This document shows, one piece after another, positions 1-10,411 of a DNA stretch of 64,000 nucleotides. Positions within the stretch are counted from its first letter, which is position 1. Every line of letters starts with the position of its first letter. The translations under genes and the position numbers were made by a program. The notes beneath the pieces were generated by a model, which was not told the origin of the DNA, did no database searches, and saw only the letters and a list, made by a program, of their open reading frames with translations. This DNA is from Thiobacillus sp. Its GTDB lineage: Bacteria; Pseudomonadota; Gammaproteobacteria; Burkholderiales; Thiobacillaceae. The DNA lies in assembly GCF_018780105.1 (NCBI RefSeq), contig NZ_JADMKC010000004.1, positions 124,001 through 188,000 of the forward strand, in the 5' to 3' direction.

Positions 1-1
1 G

Positions 2-547
2 GATGAAGCCGGTGTGCGCAATGTCAGCTTCATGACCGGTGACATTACGAAGCTGGATGCGTTTGAGCCGCAATCGGTGGATGGGGTCATCAGCACGGTT
101 TCCTTGCATCACTTGCCGACGGCGGGGCATCTCGAAGGGTGTTTCCGCGAAATCCAGCGCATATTGAAGCCGGGGGGTGCGCTGTATCTGGCTGATTTCG
201 GGCGCCTCAAGTCATTGAAATCAGTGATTTTCTTCGCTTATATGAATCGCGATCGCGACCCTCATCAACTGCTGCTTGATTACGAGCGCTCGTTGCGGGC
301 CGCGTTTCTGCTTTCGGATTTCCAGAGGCTGGCGAAAGGGTTTCTGGGCGGGGCGGTCAATGTGTTCAGCACGTTCAAGGTGCCGTTGCTGATTGTGCTC
401 AAAACCCCAGACAAGGATTTGCCCGCCGAGAAGATCGCGATCCTGAACCGTATGCGCGATGGCCTGAATCCCCGTTTCAAGTACGACCTGGACGACATGC
501 GGACGTTTTTCAAGCTTGGCGGGCTCAAGAACGACGTTTTCCATTAG
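2..547 (+). CDS. SAM-dependent methyltransferase, C-terminal part (5' end outside window)
   Basis: The reading frame is open from the first bases of the window, so the N-terminal SAM-binding glycine loop lies upstream and is not seen. What remains shows the later half of a class I Rossmann methyltransferase: an acidic loop followed by a VSLHHLP-type motif IV segment, then LKPGGALYLADFG, the usual post-motif strand of UbiE/Methyltransf_11 proteins. The last 100 residues are an unusual helical C-terminal part rich in Phe, Leu and Arg. The substrate cannot be told. It converges with the acyltransferase gene that ends 52 bases downstream, so it belongs to a transcription unit that starts upstream of the window. 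An internal GTG at 14 is not the real start, because the protein match continues before it. Confidence 0.8.
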   Translation, partial: DEAGVRNVSFMTGDITKLDAFEPQSVDGVISTVSLHHLPTAGHLEGCFREIQRILKPGGALYLADFGRLKSLKSVIFFAYMNRDRDPHQLLLDYERSLRAAFLLSDFQRLAKGFLGGAVNVFSTFKVPLLIVLKTPDKDLPAEKIAILNRMRDGLNPRFKYDLDDMRTFFKLGGLKNDVFH

Positions 548-598
548 CCGTGCCCCGCTGGCGGGAATAACGGCCTGATTTTCAGTCTTGGCGGCCTG

Positions 599-1393
599 TT
601 ACCCGCCGTGCGTCACGCGATTGGTGATCCCGATCTCGTCCGTTTTGCTGAAGAAATAAGGGTAAAGTGAACGCTCGCCTTGGGCGCTCTCGGTCTTTCC
701 GCCCAGCAATTCGATTTGCCGGTCAACGTAATCGAGTTCCAGTCGCAGCAGGACGGCCGGGGCATTCACACGGCTGCAGAGCCTTTCCGGCCCGAACTCG
801 GTGAATCCCAGCATGCGTTTGTAGAATGCGGCATGGCGGGGATTCACCTCAATGACGACATCGGTGTAGCCCTGCATGACCCGACCATAAATATAGGCGA
901 TGTGGAATAGCGAGGCCAGGATGTGCTTGGAGCCGTGGGTTTGGTCAACGGCCAGCTTGGTCAATTCGCAGACTTTGCGGCCGGCCTGACGCAGGTTGTC
1001 GATTTCCTGTTTGTATAACTCCTCGACCAAGAGTCCGTGAGGCGTATCCAGTCCCAAGGTGAGTGTCCCGATCACCTTGTCGTTCTGTGATGCCATCAGG
1101 GTGATGCGCTCGGGCGACTTGTTGAAATCATTGGTTTTATAGCCGCGTCCGGCATATTTACGCTGCACCAGCATGCTGGCTGAGCTAACCCGCTCGGTGG
1201 AATGTGCCAAACGAATCTTAAATGCCTGCTCTTCAATTTTTTCGCCCGATTGATGTGCAGCGCTCAGTGGTTCTGGCAGAACCAGATCCTTGAGTTGGTA
1301 GGGCGAGATGGCGACAATGGTTTTGTCCCATTCCTCTGCAGCTTTGCTGCGCTGCGTAAAGCCGGTGAAGCCTTTGGGGATGTTGACGGACAT
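599..1393 (-). CDS. FeeM-like N-acyl amino acid synthase / GNAT-fold acyltransferase
   Basis: A 264-residue protein with the layout of the FeeM catalytic core, a GNAT-related fold similar to acyl-homoserine-lactone synthases. The core begins near residue 57 (FKIRLAHSTE) and passes through the conserved ITLMASQNDKVIGTLTLGLD strand pair and the CELTKLAVD strand. It ends in the hallmark IEVNPRHAAFYKRMLGF near residues 180-200. FeeM enzymes join a long-chain acyl group to an amino acid such as tyrosine; relatives occur near exosortase/PEP-CTERM loci, but no such genes are seen here. The roughly 50-residue N-terminal extension and the acidic/aromatic tail have no recognised motif. It stands alone between a convergent methyltransferase and hemB. 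No strong ribosome binding site precedes the ATG. Family assignment is good; the acyl acceptor is unknown. Confidence 0.72.
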   Translation of the reverse strand: MSVNIPKGFTGFTQRSKAAEEWDKTIVAISPYQLKDLVLPEPLSAAHQSGEKIEEQAFKIRLAHSTERVSSASMLVQRKYAGRGYKTNDFNKSPERITLMASQNDKVIGTLTLGLDTPHGLLVEELYKQEIDNLRQAGRKVCELTKLAVDQTHGSKHILASLFHIAYIYGRVMQGYTDVVIEVNPRHAAFYKRMLGFTEFGPERLCSRVNAPAVLLRLELDYVDRQIELLGGKTESAQGERSLYPYFFSKTDEIGITNRVTHGG

Positions 1394-1478
1394 AAGTTAG
1401 CCGAAAAAAGAAGAAAACATAGGAGCACCCGTCATATTTGATTATCGCTGACCGCCCTCGCGCTGCATGCAGACCGGT

Positions 1479-1494
1479 CGGGGGCAGGCCCCCG
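1479..1494. other. G/C hairpin just 3' of hemB
   Basis: A six-base-pair inverted repeat (CGGGGG, loop CAGG, CCCCCG) begins eight bases past the hemB stop. On the plus strand it is followed by four T, but no plus-strand gene ends there. On the minus strand, the direction of hemB, no T run follows. It may limit hemB read-through into the acyltransferase gene, but it is not a textbook terminator. Confidence 0.3.
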
Positions 1495-1501
1495 TTTTAC
1501 A

Positions 1502-2676
<1,175 letters not shown>

Positions 2677-3395
2677 GCATACCGGACGCGTTTTGCACTT
2701 CCGCCGGCCCAGGTTCGCCCTGTTGGGCTTGGCTAAACCAGTTCTCGAGCAATGTCGTCGCATCTTCGGCCCCCAGGCGGGACAGGCTGGAAAACAGCTG
2801 TACCGAAACATGGGGAAGGGCCGACAGTTCCTGTTTGACGCGGCGCAAAGTTAACGCACGCTCGCCGTTGGATAGTTTGTCGGCCTTGGACAGCAGGATG
2901 TGCACCGGTTTGCCGGTTGGGGTGAACCAGTCAAGCATTTGCCGGTCCAGCGGGGTGAGTGGGTGGCGCGCATCCATGATCAGCACCATGCCGGCCAGTG
3001 CGTCGCGTTCCTGCAGGTAGCGCGACAACAATCCTTCCCACTTTGCCTTGACTGCGGGCGGAACTTTCGCATATCCGTAACCCGGCAGGTCGACCAGATA
3101 GGTGTCGGCGTCGACCGCGAAAAAGTTGATCAGCTGGGTCCGGCCGGGCGTTTTTGAGGTGTAGGCGAGCCGGTTAATCCGCGTTAACAGATTGATTGCA
3201 CTTGACTTTCCGGCATTTGAGCGTCCGGCAAACGCAATTTCGGCGCGACTGTAAGGCAGATCACGCAACTGGGCGACCGAGGTGTGGAAGTGGGCACGAT
3301 TAAGCACAGGCTTGGCAGTCATATTAGTTGCCGCTAAACTACCCGCTTCACCAAATTTTGCAATCCCCTGGTTTTGCAAGCTTCAGGAGCTTTAG

Positions 3396-4022
3396 ATGAA
3401 ATTCTTCGCCTCTCTGGTTGCCGTTTTGGCCACCACTTCTGCTTTTGCCAACGCACCTGCTGCCACTCCGGCAAGCAAAGGCGACCCCAAGGCGGCAGAA
3501 TCCATCGTCAATCAGGTGTGCGCGGGCTGCCACTCGGTGGATGGCAACAGCGTTGCGGCTGAAAACCCCAAGCTGGCGGGTCTGAATGCCGAATACATCA
3601 ACAAGCAGCTGACCGAGTTCAAGTCGGGCGCGCGCAAAAACGCCATCATGTCGGGCATGGTTGCCAGCCTGACGCCACAGGACATGCTGAACCTGTCTGC
3701 TTATTTCAGCTCCCAGCAACCCAAACCCGGCACCTCGAAGGACCAGGCACTGGCCTTGCAGGGGCAAAAGATTTTCCGCGGCGGTGTGATGGGCGCCGGC
3801 GTGCCGGCTTGCGCTTCGTGCCACGGCCCGCAGGGCAAAGGCATTCCCGCGCAGTTCCCGCGTCTGGCTGGCCAGCATAGCAATTACATTTACACGCAGT
3901 TGAATGCATTCCGCGTTGACGCACGTGCGAACGATGCGGCCAAGATGATGCGCAATATCGCAGTCAAGATGAGCGATGCGGACATGAAGGCGGTTGCGGC
4001 TTATATTCAGGGTCTGCGTTGA
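3396..4022 (+). CDS. Dihaem cytochrome c4 (periplasmic)
   Basis: A 208-residue c-type cytochrome with a Sec signal peptide (cut probably after the Ala-Phe-Ala around residue 18). It has two haem sites, CAGCH at 42-46 and CASCH at 139-143, each leading one half of an internally duplicated fold as in cytochrome c4. Cytochrome c4 carries electrons from the bc1 complex to terminal oxidases in the periplasm. AGGAG precedes the ATG. Its promoter region, shared with engB on the other strand, contains two direct copies of TTTTGCAA (3356-3363 and 3372-3379). A strong terminator follows, so it is probably a single-gene transcript. The next genes, resB and ccsB, encode the machinery that would attach its haems. 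Confidence 0.95.
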   Translation: MKFFASLVAVLATTSAFANAPAATPASKGDPKAAESIVNQVCAGCHSVDGNSVAAENPKLAGLNAEYINKQLTEFKSGARKNAIMSGMVASLTPQDMLNLSAYFSSQQPKPGTSKDQALALQGQKIFRGGVMGAGVPACASCHGPQGKGIPAQFPRLAGQHSNYIYTQLNAFRVDARANDAAKMMRNIAVKMSDADMKAVAAYIQGLR

Positions 4023-4065
4023 ACTGATTGCCTTGGCTTGTGTCCATTCAAGCCTGAGCCTGTTC

Positions 4066-4093
4066 AAAGGGTGACGCAAGTCACCCTTTTTAT
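4066..4093 (+). terminator. Intrinsic terminator after cytochrome c4
   Basis: AAAGGGTGAC and GTCACCCTTT pair around a GCAA tetraloop, followed by a run of T. Placed 44 bases after the cytochrome stop codon. Confidence 0.92.
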
Positions 4094-4096
4094 TTT

Positions 4097-4140
4097 TGCC
4101 CTTTGGGTATTGTGCTTGTAGGGTTTTATGCCCTTTGGGT
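4097..4140 (+). repeat. Two direct copies of TGCCCTTTGGGT before resB
   Basis: Identical 12-base copies at 4097-4108 and 4129-4140 have starts 32 bases apart, about three turns of the helix, between the cytochrome c4 terminator and the resB start. Each contains the near-palindrome CCC-TTT-GGG. They may be operator half-sites or part of the resB promoter. No clear -10/-35 pair was identified. Confidence 0.4.
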
Positions 4141-4152
4141 CATGTTGAGCAA

Positions 4153-6165
4153 ATGAATACCGTTCCCCATTCCTTTGGCAAGTCGCTGTTCGAGCTGATG
4201 AGCTCGATGCGCTTTGCCATCAGCCTGCTGTCGATCCTCGCGGTTGCGTCGATCATCGGTACGGTGCTGAAACAGGCCGAGCCCTACGGCAACTATCTCA
4301 TCCAGCTCGGTCCGTTCTGGTTCGAGGTGTTCGAGAAACTGGGGCTGTACGATGTTTATCATGCCGCCTGGTTCCTGCTCATCCTGACGTTTCTGGTCGC
4401 TTCGACCAGCGTGTGCATTTTCCGTAATGCGCCGAACTTTGTGCGCGAGATGAAAAGCTTTCGCGAACACGTGAGCGAGCAATCGCTGAATGCTTTCAAG
4501 CACAAGCACGAGGCCGTCACGCAACTCGCGCCGACTGCGCTGGCCGCCAGTGCGCAGCGTTACCTTGAAGGGCAAGGCTACAAGGTCAAGAACCTGACGC
4601 GCGAGGAGGGGGTGCTGCTTGCCGCCAAGGCGGGCAGCTGGAACCGTCTCGGCTATTTGCTGGCGCATTCGGCGATCGTGCTGATCTGTGTCGGCGGGCT
4701 GCTCGACGGCAACATGGTGTTCAAGGTGCAGCAGTTGCTTGGATACAAGAAGATCGAGACGCGCGACATTCCGCAAAGCCAGGTGCCGGCGATTTCGCGC
4801 CTGGGGCCCTCCAACCCGTCGTTTCGCGGCAGTGTGCAGATTCCCGAGGGCTCCAGCGCCGATGTGGTTTTCCTCAACGTCGCCGACGGCTATCTGGTGC
4901 AGGATCTGCCGTTCACCGTGGGGCTGAAGCAGTTCCGCATCGAGCACTACACCACCGGCCAGCCGAAAAGCTTCGAAAGCGATATCGAACTGTTCGACAA
5001 GTCCGGCCAGAAGATCAAGGAAGCCACCATCGCCGTCAACCATCCGCTGGTATACGACGGTGTCGCGATTTACCAGGCCAGTTTCGCCGATGGCGGCACC
5101 CGCATGAGCCTGCGCGGCTGGAACCTGTTTGCGCCGACAGCTTCGTCTTTTCCGGTCGAAGGCGTTGTCCAGCAAAGCACCGCGCTCTCCAGTGGCGCGG
5201 GGGAATACACCCTCGAGTTCACCGACTTCCGTCCGTTCAACATCGAGAACATGGGCGGCGACATTGCACCGGCGGGCGACGCCATGGGCGTGCTCGGCAG
5301 CAGCCCGGTCAGCGACAACAAGCATCTGCGCAATGTCGGCCCCAGCGTCCAGTTCAAGCTGCGCGATGCGCGCGGGCAGGCACGCGAGTTCAGCAACTAC
5401 ATGTTGCCGCTGGAGTTGAATGGCCGCTGGTACATGATGACCGGCGTGCGCGAGTCGCCCAACGAGGCCTTCCGCTATATGCGCATGCCGCTCGACGCCG
5501 AAGGCAATATCGAGAGCTTCATGCGTTTGCGCGGCGCCTTGCTGAACGCCGAATTGCGCCCGCAGATCGCTGCCCGTTTCGCCCGCCAGGCGCTGCCGCA
5601 AAATGCCTGGGGCACCGAGATCGAGGACAAGCTTAAATTCAGCGCGACCCAGATGCTGGCCTTGTTCGCCGAGGGTGGCTTCCAGTCGCTGGGGCGTTTC
5701 ATCGAAGAAAAGGTGCCTGCGGCCGAGCGCGACAAGGCGGCCGGCACGTACCTGCGTATTATCGAGCTGGCGGCATTCGAGGCGCTGCAGATCGCCAACA
5801 GCCAGGCCGGGCTGCCCCCGCCGCCGGCCGATGAGGCCACCGGCTGGCTGGTGCGCGATTCACTCAACAGCATCAGCGACATGTTTGTTTACGGCGCGCC
5901 GATCTATCTGCAACTCATGCAATACGATGAAGTCAAAGCCAGCGGCCTGCAGCTCACTCGCTCGCCCGGCCAGAACGTGGTCTATTTCGGTTCGCTGTTG
6001 CTGACGCTCGGCGTGTTTTTCATGCTCTATGTGCGCGAGCGCCGGGTGTGGCTGCGCGTCAAGCCGGGCAGCGCGCTGCTGGCCATGTCGTCGGCCAAGC
6101 ACAGCATTGATTTCGAGAAGGAGTTTGCGCAACATGCGCAAGCGCTCGATACCCTGGTCAAATAA
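4153..6165 (+). CDS. resB: Cytochrome c biogenesis protein ResB (System II)
   Basis: One half of the System II haem exporter and cytochrome c synthetase. It works in the inner membrane with CcsB/CcsA to deliver haem to reduced apocytochromes outside. The 670-residue protein has three N-terminal membrane helices (about residues 18-38, 72-92 and 165-187), a large periplasmic domain and a last helix near 610-630 (YFGSLLLTLGVFFMLYVRERR), as in the family. I chose the ATG at 4153 (MNTVPHSFGKSLFELMSS); the reading frame stays open upstream to 4096, but that stretch overlaps the terminator and direct repeats. It is followed after 33 bases by ccsB with a GGAG site, so the two form an operon. Confidence 0.95.
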   Translation: MNTVPHSFGKSLFELMSSMRFAISLLSILAVASIIGTVLKQAEPYGNYLIQLGPFWFEVFEKLGLYDVYHAAWFLLILTFLVASTSVCIFRNAPNFVREMKSFREHVSEQSLNAFKHKHEAVTQLAPTALAASAQRYLEGQGYKVKNLTREEGVLLAAKAGSWNRLGYLLAHSAIVLICVGGLLDGNMVFKVQQLLGYKKIETRDIPQSQVPAISRLGPSNPSFRGSVQIPEGSSADVVFLNVADGYLVQDLPFTVGLKQFRIEHYTTGQPKSFESDIELFDKSGQKIKEATIAVNHPLVYDGVAIYQASFADGGTRMSLRGWNLFAPTASSFPVEGVVQQSTALSSGAGEYTLEFTDFRPFNIENMGGDIAPAGDAMGVLGSSPVSDNKHLRNVGPSVQFKLRDARGQAREFSNYMLPLELNGRWYMMTGVRESPNEAFRYMRMPLDAEGNIESFMRLRGALLNAELRPQIAARFARQALPQNAWGTEIEDKLKFSATQMLALFAEGGFQSLGRFIEEKVPAAERDKAAGTYLRIIELAAFEALQIANSQAGLPPPPADEATGWLVRDSLNSISDMFVYGAPIYLQLMQYDEVKASGLQLTRSPGQNVVYFGSLLLTLGVFFMLYVRERRVWLRVKPGSALLAMSSAKHSIDFEKEFAQHAQALDTLVK

Positions 6166-6198
6166 ACCGCTGTTTGTGAAGTAAGCCGGAGAAACATC

Positions 6199-7338
6199 AT
6201 GGAACTCGCCCTCAACCAACCTGCCCCGTTGTTCAAGCGCCTGTCGTGGTTCGACTGGCTGTTCGCCGCCATCGTGGCCGCGGGCGCCCTGTTCGCCCTG
6301 TCGCGCTTTGGCGACTACATGGATATCTACGAAAAAGCCATCCTGCTGGCTGCGATCCCCTCACTGGCGGTGTTCGGCTGGTTCTGGAAACCGTTCCGTC
6401 CGCTGTTCATCGGGGTGGGGCTCATCAGCCTGTTTGCGATCAGCCAGTATCAGGGCGATCTTACCCGCATGGAGCAGGCGTTTTTCCTCAAATACCTGAT
6501 TTCAAGCCAGGCCGCGATCATGTGGATGTGCGCGCTGTTCGGGCTGGCGACGCTGGCGTACTGGGCGGGGTTGCTGACGCGTTCGGAATTCACGATGAAG
6601 ACGGGCAGCACCCTGAGCTGGGCTGCCATCACGCTGGGTTTTGTCGGCCTGATGGTGCGCTGGTACGAGTCCTACCTGATCGGCGTCGATGTCGGCCACA
6701 TCCCGGTATCCAACCTGTACGAAGTGTTCGTGCTGTTTTGCCTGATCACCGCGATGATGTACCTGTACTACGAAGCGCGTTACCAGACCCGCCAGCTCGG
6801 CGCGCTGGTGTTGCTGGTGATTTCGGCGGCAGTTGGCTTCATCCTCTGGTACACCTTCGACCGCCAGGCGCATGAAATCCAGCCGCTGGTCCCCGCGCTC
6901 AAATCCTGGTGGATGAAATTGCATGTGCCCGCCAACTTCATCGGCTACGGTTCGTTCTCGCTGTCGGCCATGCTGGGTGTCGGCTATTTGCTGTCGTCGC
7001 GCGGCATCCTGTCCAGCCGTCTGCCCAGTCTCGAAGTCATCGACGACATGATGTACAAGGCGATTGCCATCGGCTTCGCGTTCTTCACCATCGCGACGAT
7101 CCTCGGCGCGATGTGGGCGGCTGAAGCCTGGGGCGGTTACTGGAGCTGGGACCCGAAGGAAACCTGGGCGCTGATCGTGTGGCTGAACTATGCGGCCTGG
7201 CTGCATATCCGTCTGGTCAAGGGGCTGCGCGGCCCGATGCTGGCATGGTGGGCGGTGATCGGTTTGTTCGTCACGACCTTTGCATTCCTGGGCGTGAACA
7301 TGTTCCTGTCGGGTCTGCATTCTTACGGGGAGCTGTGA
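6199..7338 (+). CDS. ccsB: c-type cytochrome biogenesis protein CcsB (CcsA/ResC-type, WWD protein)
   Basis: Polytopic inner-membrane haem-handling protein of System II. The tryptophan-rich WWD signature reads WGGYWSWDPKETW at about residues 311-323, between hydrophobic helices with conserved histidines (for example the KLHVPANFIGY region). About eight membrane segments are visible over 379 residues. GGAG sits nine bases before the ATG. Family naming differs: this WWD partner is CcsB in some schemes and CcsA/ResC in others. It pairs with the preceding resB to mature cytochromes such as the c4 protein encoded just upstream. Confidence 0.94.
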   Translation: MELALNQPAPLFKRLSWFDWLFAAIVAAGALFALSRFGDYMDIYEKAILLAAIPSLAVFGWFWKPFRPLFIGVGLISLFAISQYQGDLTRMEQAFFLKYLISSQAAIMWMCALFGLATLAYWAGLLTRSEFTMKTGSTLSWAAITLGFVGLMVRWYESYLIGVDVGHIPVSNLYEVFVLFCLITAMMYLYYEARYQTRQLGALVLLVISAAVGFILWYTFDRQAHEIQPLVPALKSWWMKLHVPANFIGYGSFSLSAMLGVGYLLSSRGILSSRLPSLEVIDDMMYKAIAIGFAFFTIATILGAMWAAEAWGGYWSWDPKETWALIVWLNYAAWLHIRLVKGLRGPMLAWWAVIGLFVTTFAFLGVNMFLSGLHSYGEL

Positions 7339-7383
7339 GCGGGGAGGGCGGATCGGCCGTCAATTGCCGGTCTGGATCAGGGC

Positions 7384-7911
7384 GTGAATAAATCCCTGCT
7401 CTATGCCATTCCCCTCGCCGTCCTCGCGCTGGTTGCGGGGATATGGCTGGCGCAAACCCGTTACGCGCCGCAAGCGCCGGCGCTTCCTGTCGCGGTGCTG
7501 TGGCAGCTCACTTACCCGGATACGCAGGGCCGGCCCCAGGCCCTGTCGCAATGGCGCGGTCGGGTGCTGGTGCTGAATTTCTGGGCCAGCTGGTGTGCGC
7601 CGTGCCGAGAGGAAATACCCGACTTTGTTGCCTTGCGTACGCAATACACGGCCAAGGGCGTCGAATTCGTCGGCATTGCCGTTGATAATCAGGCCAACGT
7701 TGCGCAGTTCATGCAGCGCCAGGCAGTCAACTACCCGATCCTGATCGGTGAAGGGGCGGCCAACAACCTGGCGCGGCAATTGGGTAACCCGAGCGGTGCA
7801 TTGCCCTACACGATTGTGCTCGATCGCGAAGGCAACATCGTGCTCAAACACCTCGGGCGGCTGCCCCGTGCGAGGCTGGAAGCAGTTTTGGCCAAAATGG
7901 GGGCGGCCTGA
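7384..7911 (+). CDS. Membrane-anchored thioredoxin-like protein (CcsX/ResA/TlpA type)
   Basis: A 175-residue protein with an N-terminal anchor helix (about residues 5-23) and a periplasmic thioredoxin fold holding the redox motif WCAPC (C71, C74). The cis-proline segment appears as GALPYTIV. Its place right after resB-ccsB suggests it reduces apocytochrome cysteines before haem attachment (ResA/CcsX role); this is inferred from context. It starts with GTG at 7384, 45 bases after ccsB. Two other TlpA-like proteins are in the window (about 38.3 kb and 42.7 kb) with different CXXC inserts, so substrate division is uncertain. Confidence 0.88.
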   Translation: MNKSLLYAIPLAVLALVAGIWLAQTRYAPQAPALPVAVLWQLTYPDTQGRPQALSQWRGRVLVLNFWASWCAPCREEIPDFVALRTQYTAKGVEFVGIAVDNQANVAQFMQRQAVNYPILIGEGAANNLARQLGNPSGALPYTIVLDREGNIVLKHLGRLPRARLEAVLAKMGAA

Positions 7912-7982
7912 ATCCGCAACATAGATGCGATCTGGCGTCAATATCTGGACAATTCACCCCTATCTACGGCAAACTTGCAGCT

Positions 7983-8513
7983 ATGACGACTAAACGAACC
8001 GGCCGCGTTGCGGCCAAATCGGCTTCCAGTCTGCATCCGCATGTTCTGGTTATGCACGGCCCCAATCTGAATCTGCTGGGCACCCGTGAACCCAAGCATT
8101 ACGGACTCGCCACGCTCGACGATATCAATCGTGCGCTGGTGGGCCGCGGGGATGCCGCCAGTGCGTTTATCGAAACCTTCCAGCACAACCACGAAGGGGC
8201 GCTGGTCGAACGCATTCATCAGGCCAGTCGCGATCATGTCGACTTCATCGTGATCAATCCGGCGGCGTATACCCATACCAGCGTGGCGATTCGCGATGCG
8301 CTGGCGGCGGTATCCATTCCTTTCGTCGAAGTGCATCTTTCCAATATCTACGCACGCGAATCCTTCCGTCATCACTCGTATCTGTCCGATCTCGCGGTCG
8401 GCGTGGTGTCGGGGCTGGGCGCGTTCGGCTACGAACTGGCGCTGGAATACGCGCTGCGTCACCTCCAAAACAGGACTCCTCATGGATCTCAGAAAACTGA
8501 AAAAGCTCATTGA
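7983..8513 (+). CDS. aroQ: 3-dehydroquinate dehydratase, type II
   Basis: Third step of the shikimate pathway, dehydration of 3-dehydroquinate to 3-dehydroshikimate by a dodecameric cytoplasmic enzyme. Family residues are visible: [12 protein letters not shown] with catalytic Arg35, Tyr40 (in KHYG), the FQHNHEG segment, [10 protein letters not shown], and the catalytic His118 in EVHLSN. The usual Pro-Glu-x-Tyr stretch is PKHYG here, a mild variant. The N-terminal 18 residues are basic and not part of the fold. The last 32 bases overlap the start of accB, so the two are translationally linked; the C-terminal tail after ALRHLQN is correspondingly unconserved. Confidence 0.95.
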   Translation: MTTKRTGRVAAKSASSLHPHVLVMHGPNLNLLGTREPKHYGLATLDDINRALVGRGDAASAFIETFQHNHEGALVERIHQASRDHVDFIVINPAAYTHTSVAIRDALAAVSIPFVEVHLSNIYARESFRHHSYLSDLAVGVVSGLGAFGYELALEYALRHLQNRTPHGSQKTEKAH

Positions 8514-8937
8514 CCTGGTCGAAGCCTCCGGCATTGCCGAGCTTGAAATCACCGAGGGCGAAGAAAAAGTCCGCATCGCCAAGAGCATTGCGGGCGCGCC
8601 GATGATGATGTCGCATATGCCGCAGCACATGATGCACGCACCGGCGCCGGTGGCAGCCGCGCCCGCCGCAGTTGCAGCACCGGCGGAAGACGCGTTGCCC
8701 GAGGGCCACGTGGTGCGTTCGCCCATGGTCGGCACGTTCTACCGTGCGCCGGCGCCGGGTGCCAAGAACTTTGCCGAAGTGGGGCAGAGCGTGAGCGCAG
8801 GGGATACGCTGTGCCTGATCGAAGCGATGAAGCTGCTGAACGAAATCGAAACCGACGTGGCCGGCGTCATCAAGGCCATCCTGGTCGAAAACGGTCAGCC
8901 CGTGGAATACGGCGAGCCGCTGTTCGTGATTGGTTGA
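8482..8937 (+). CDS. accB: Biotin carboxyl carrier protein of acetyl-CoA carboxylase
   Basis: Carries the biotin that shuttles carboxylate between AccC and the carboxyltransferase, the first committed step of fatty acid synthesis. 151 residues: an N-terminal helical domain, a flexible Ala/Pro/Met-rich linker (about 38-70) and the biotinyl domain with [10 protein letters not shown], biotin on Lys117. The common motif is AMKMMNE, so LL is a conservative variant. The start at 8482 ([17 protein letters not shown]) is the family start; a longer frame opening at 8296 is only overlap with aroQ. It is followed by accC, the usual pair. Confidence 0.95.
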   Translation: MDLRKLKKLIDLVEASGIAELEITEGEEKVRIAKSIAGAPMMMSHMPQHMMHAPAPVAAAPAAVAAPAEDALPEGHVVRSPMVGTFYRAPAPGAKNFAEVGQSVSAGDTLCLIEAMKLLNEIETDVAGVIKAILVENGQPVEYGEPLFVIG

Positions 8938-8998
8938 GGCGTGAGGCGTCAGGCGCCTGCACACCCCCTCCCTCAAACTTCACCGAGCCTCAACGATC

Positions 8999-10369
8999 AT
9001 GTTTGAAAAAATCCTCATCGCCAACCGTGGCGAAATTGCCCTAAGAATCCAGCGTGCCTGTCGTGAGATGGGCATTAAAACGGTCGTCGTCTATTCCGAA
9101 GCCGACCGCGACGCGAAGTATGTGAAGCTGGCCGACGAATCGGTGTGTATCGGCCCGGCGGCCTCAGCGCAGAGTTATCTGCATGTGCCGTCGATCATCG
9201 CTGCGGCGGAAGTCACCGATGCCGAGGCGATTCACCCCGGTTATGGCTTCCTGTCGGAAAACGCCAATTTCGCCGAACGCGTCGAGTCGTCCGGTTTTGC
9301 GTTCATCGGCCCGCGTCCCGAAAACATCCGCCTGATGGGCGACAAGGTCACCGCCAAGCAGGCCATGATCGAAGCCAAGGTGCCGTGCGTGCCCGGTTCC
9401 GAAGGCGCGATGCCGGACGATCCGGACGAGATCATCAAGATTGCCGCCAAGATCGGCTACCCGGTCATCATCAAGGCAGCGGGCGGCGGCGGCGGGCGCG
9501 GCATGCGCGTGGTGCACAGCGAGGCCGCGCTGCTGAACGCCGTGGCCATGACCAGCTCCGAAGCGCAGAGCTTCTTCGGCAACCCCATGGTTTACATGGA
9601 AAAGTTCCTGCAAACGCCACGTCATATCGAGATCCAGATTCTCGCCGACGAGCACGGCAATGCCGTCCACCTGGGCGAACGCGACTGCTCGATGCAGCGC
9701 CGCCACCAGAAAGTGCTGGAAGAAGCGCCTGCGCCGGGGCTCGATCCCAAGCTGCGCGACAAGATCGGCGAACGCTGCGCCGAAGCCTGCCGCAAGATCG
9801 GCTACCGCGGCGCCGGCACCTTCGAGTTCCTGTACGAAAACGGCGAGTTCTACTTCATCGAAATGAATACCCGGGTGCAGGTCGAACACCCGGTGACCGA
9901 ACTCATCACCGGCATCGACATCGTGCAGACGCAGATCCGTGTTGCCGCGGGCGAAAAACTGCCGTGGAAGCAGAAAGACATCCAGTTCCGCGGGCATGCC
10001 ATCGAGTGCCGCATCAACGCCGAGCACCCGGCCACGTTCGTGCCCAGCCCCGGCAAGCTGACCAACTATCATGCGCCCGGCGGCCCTGGCATCCGCGTCG
10101 ACTCGCATGTGTATCACGGCTATTACGTGCCGCCGCACTACGACTCGATGATCGGCAAGCTGATTGCCTATGGCGACACGCGCAATCAAGCCATCGCACG
10201 CATGCGCGGCGCACTGATGGAAATGGTGGTCGAGGGCATCCACACCAATATTCCGTTGCACCAGAACCTGATGCACGATGCGGCGTTCATCGCCGGCGGC
10301 ACCAGCATCCACTATCTGGAGCACAAGCTGGCGGAGGACAAGGCGGAAGCGGCAGGCGGCGAACATTAA
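8999..10369 (+). CDS. accC: Biotin carboxylase subunit of acetyl-CoA carboxylase
   Basis: ATP-grasp enzyme that carboxylates the biotin on AccB with bicarbonate. The 456-residue length is near the usual 449. It opens with [17 protein letters not shown] and contains the glycine-rich ATP loop [12 protein letters not shown] (about 159-170), the [13 protein letters not shown] segment, the metal/substrate region [16 protein letters not shown] and [11 protein letters not shown]. It lies 61 bases after accB in a conserved aroQ-accB-accC-prmA series. The spacer before it holds GTGAGGCGTCAGGCG-type sequence resembling the simple-repeat spacers seen elsewhere in the window. Confidence 0.97.
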   Translation: MFEKILIANRGEIALRIQRACREMGIKTVVVYSEADRDAKYVKLADESVCIGPAASAQSYLHVPSIIAAAEVTDAEAIHPGYGFLSENANFAERVESSGFAFIGPRPENIRLMGDKVTAKQAMIEAKVPCVPGSEGAMPDDPDEIIKIAAKIGYPVIIKAAGGGGGRGMRVVHSEAALLNAVAMTSSEAQSFFGNPMVYMEKFLQTPRHIEIQILADEHGNAVHLGERDCSMQRRHQKVLEEAPAPGLDPKLRDKIGERCAEACRKIGYRGAGTFEFLYENGEFYFIEMNTRVQVEHPVTELITGIDIVQTQIRVAAGEKLPWKQKDIQFRGHAIECRINAEHPATFVPSPGKLTNYHAPGGPGIRVDSHVYHGYYVPPHYDSMIGKLIAYGDTRNQAIARMRGALMEMVVEGIHTNIPLHQNLMHDAAFIAGGTSIHYLEHKLAEDKAEAAGGEH

Positions 10370-10379
10370 GGGGGCAACT

Positions 10380-10411
10380 CCGTTCACCGCCCACTGCTTC
10401 CTGCTCACACC
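10380..10411 (+). repeat. Partial type-B spacer repeat before prmA
   Basis: The spacer directly before the prmA ATG reads CCGTTCACCGCCCACTGC and then CTGCTCACACC. The first part matches the arm of the palindromic element upstream of nadD (near 24511) and the spacer at 38038-38063. It looks like a solo or decayed arm of the same family. Confidence 0.4.

Noticed and set aside
3317-3379. engB start at 3379
   Set aside because: It adds 19 non-conserved residues and runs into the cytochrome c4 leader with its TTTTGCAA repeats. The ATG at 3322 fits the family.
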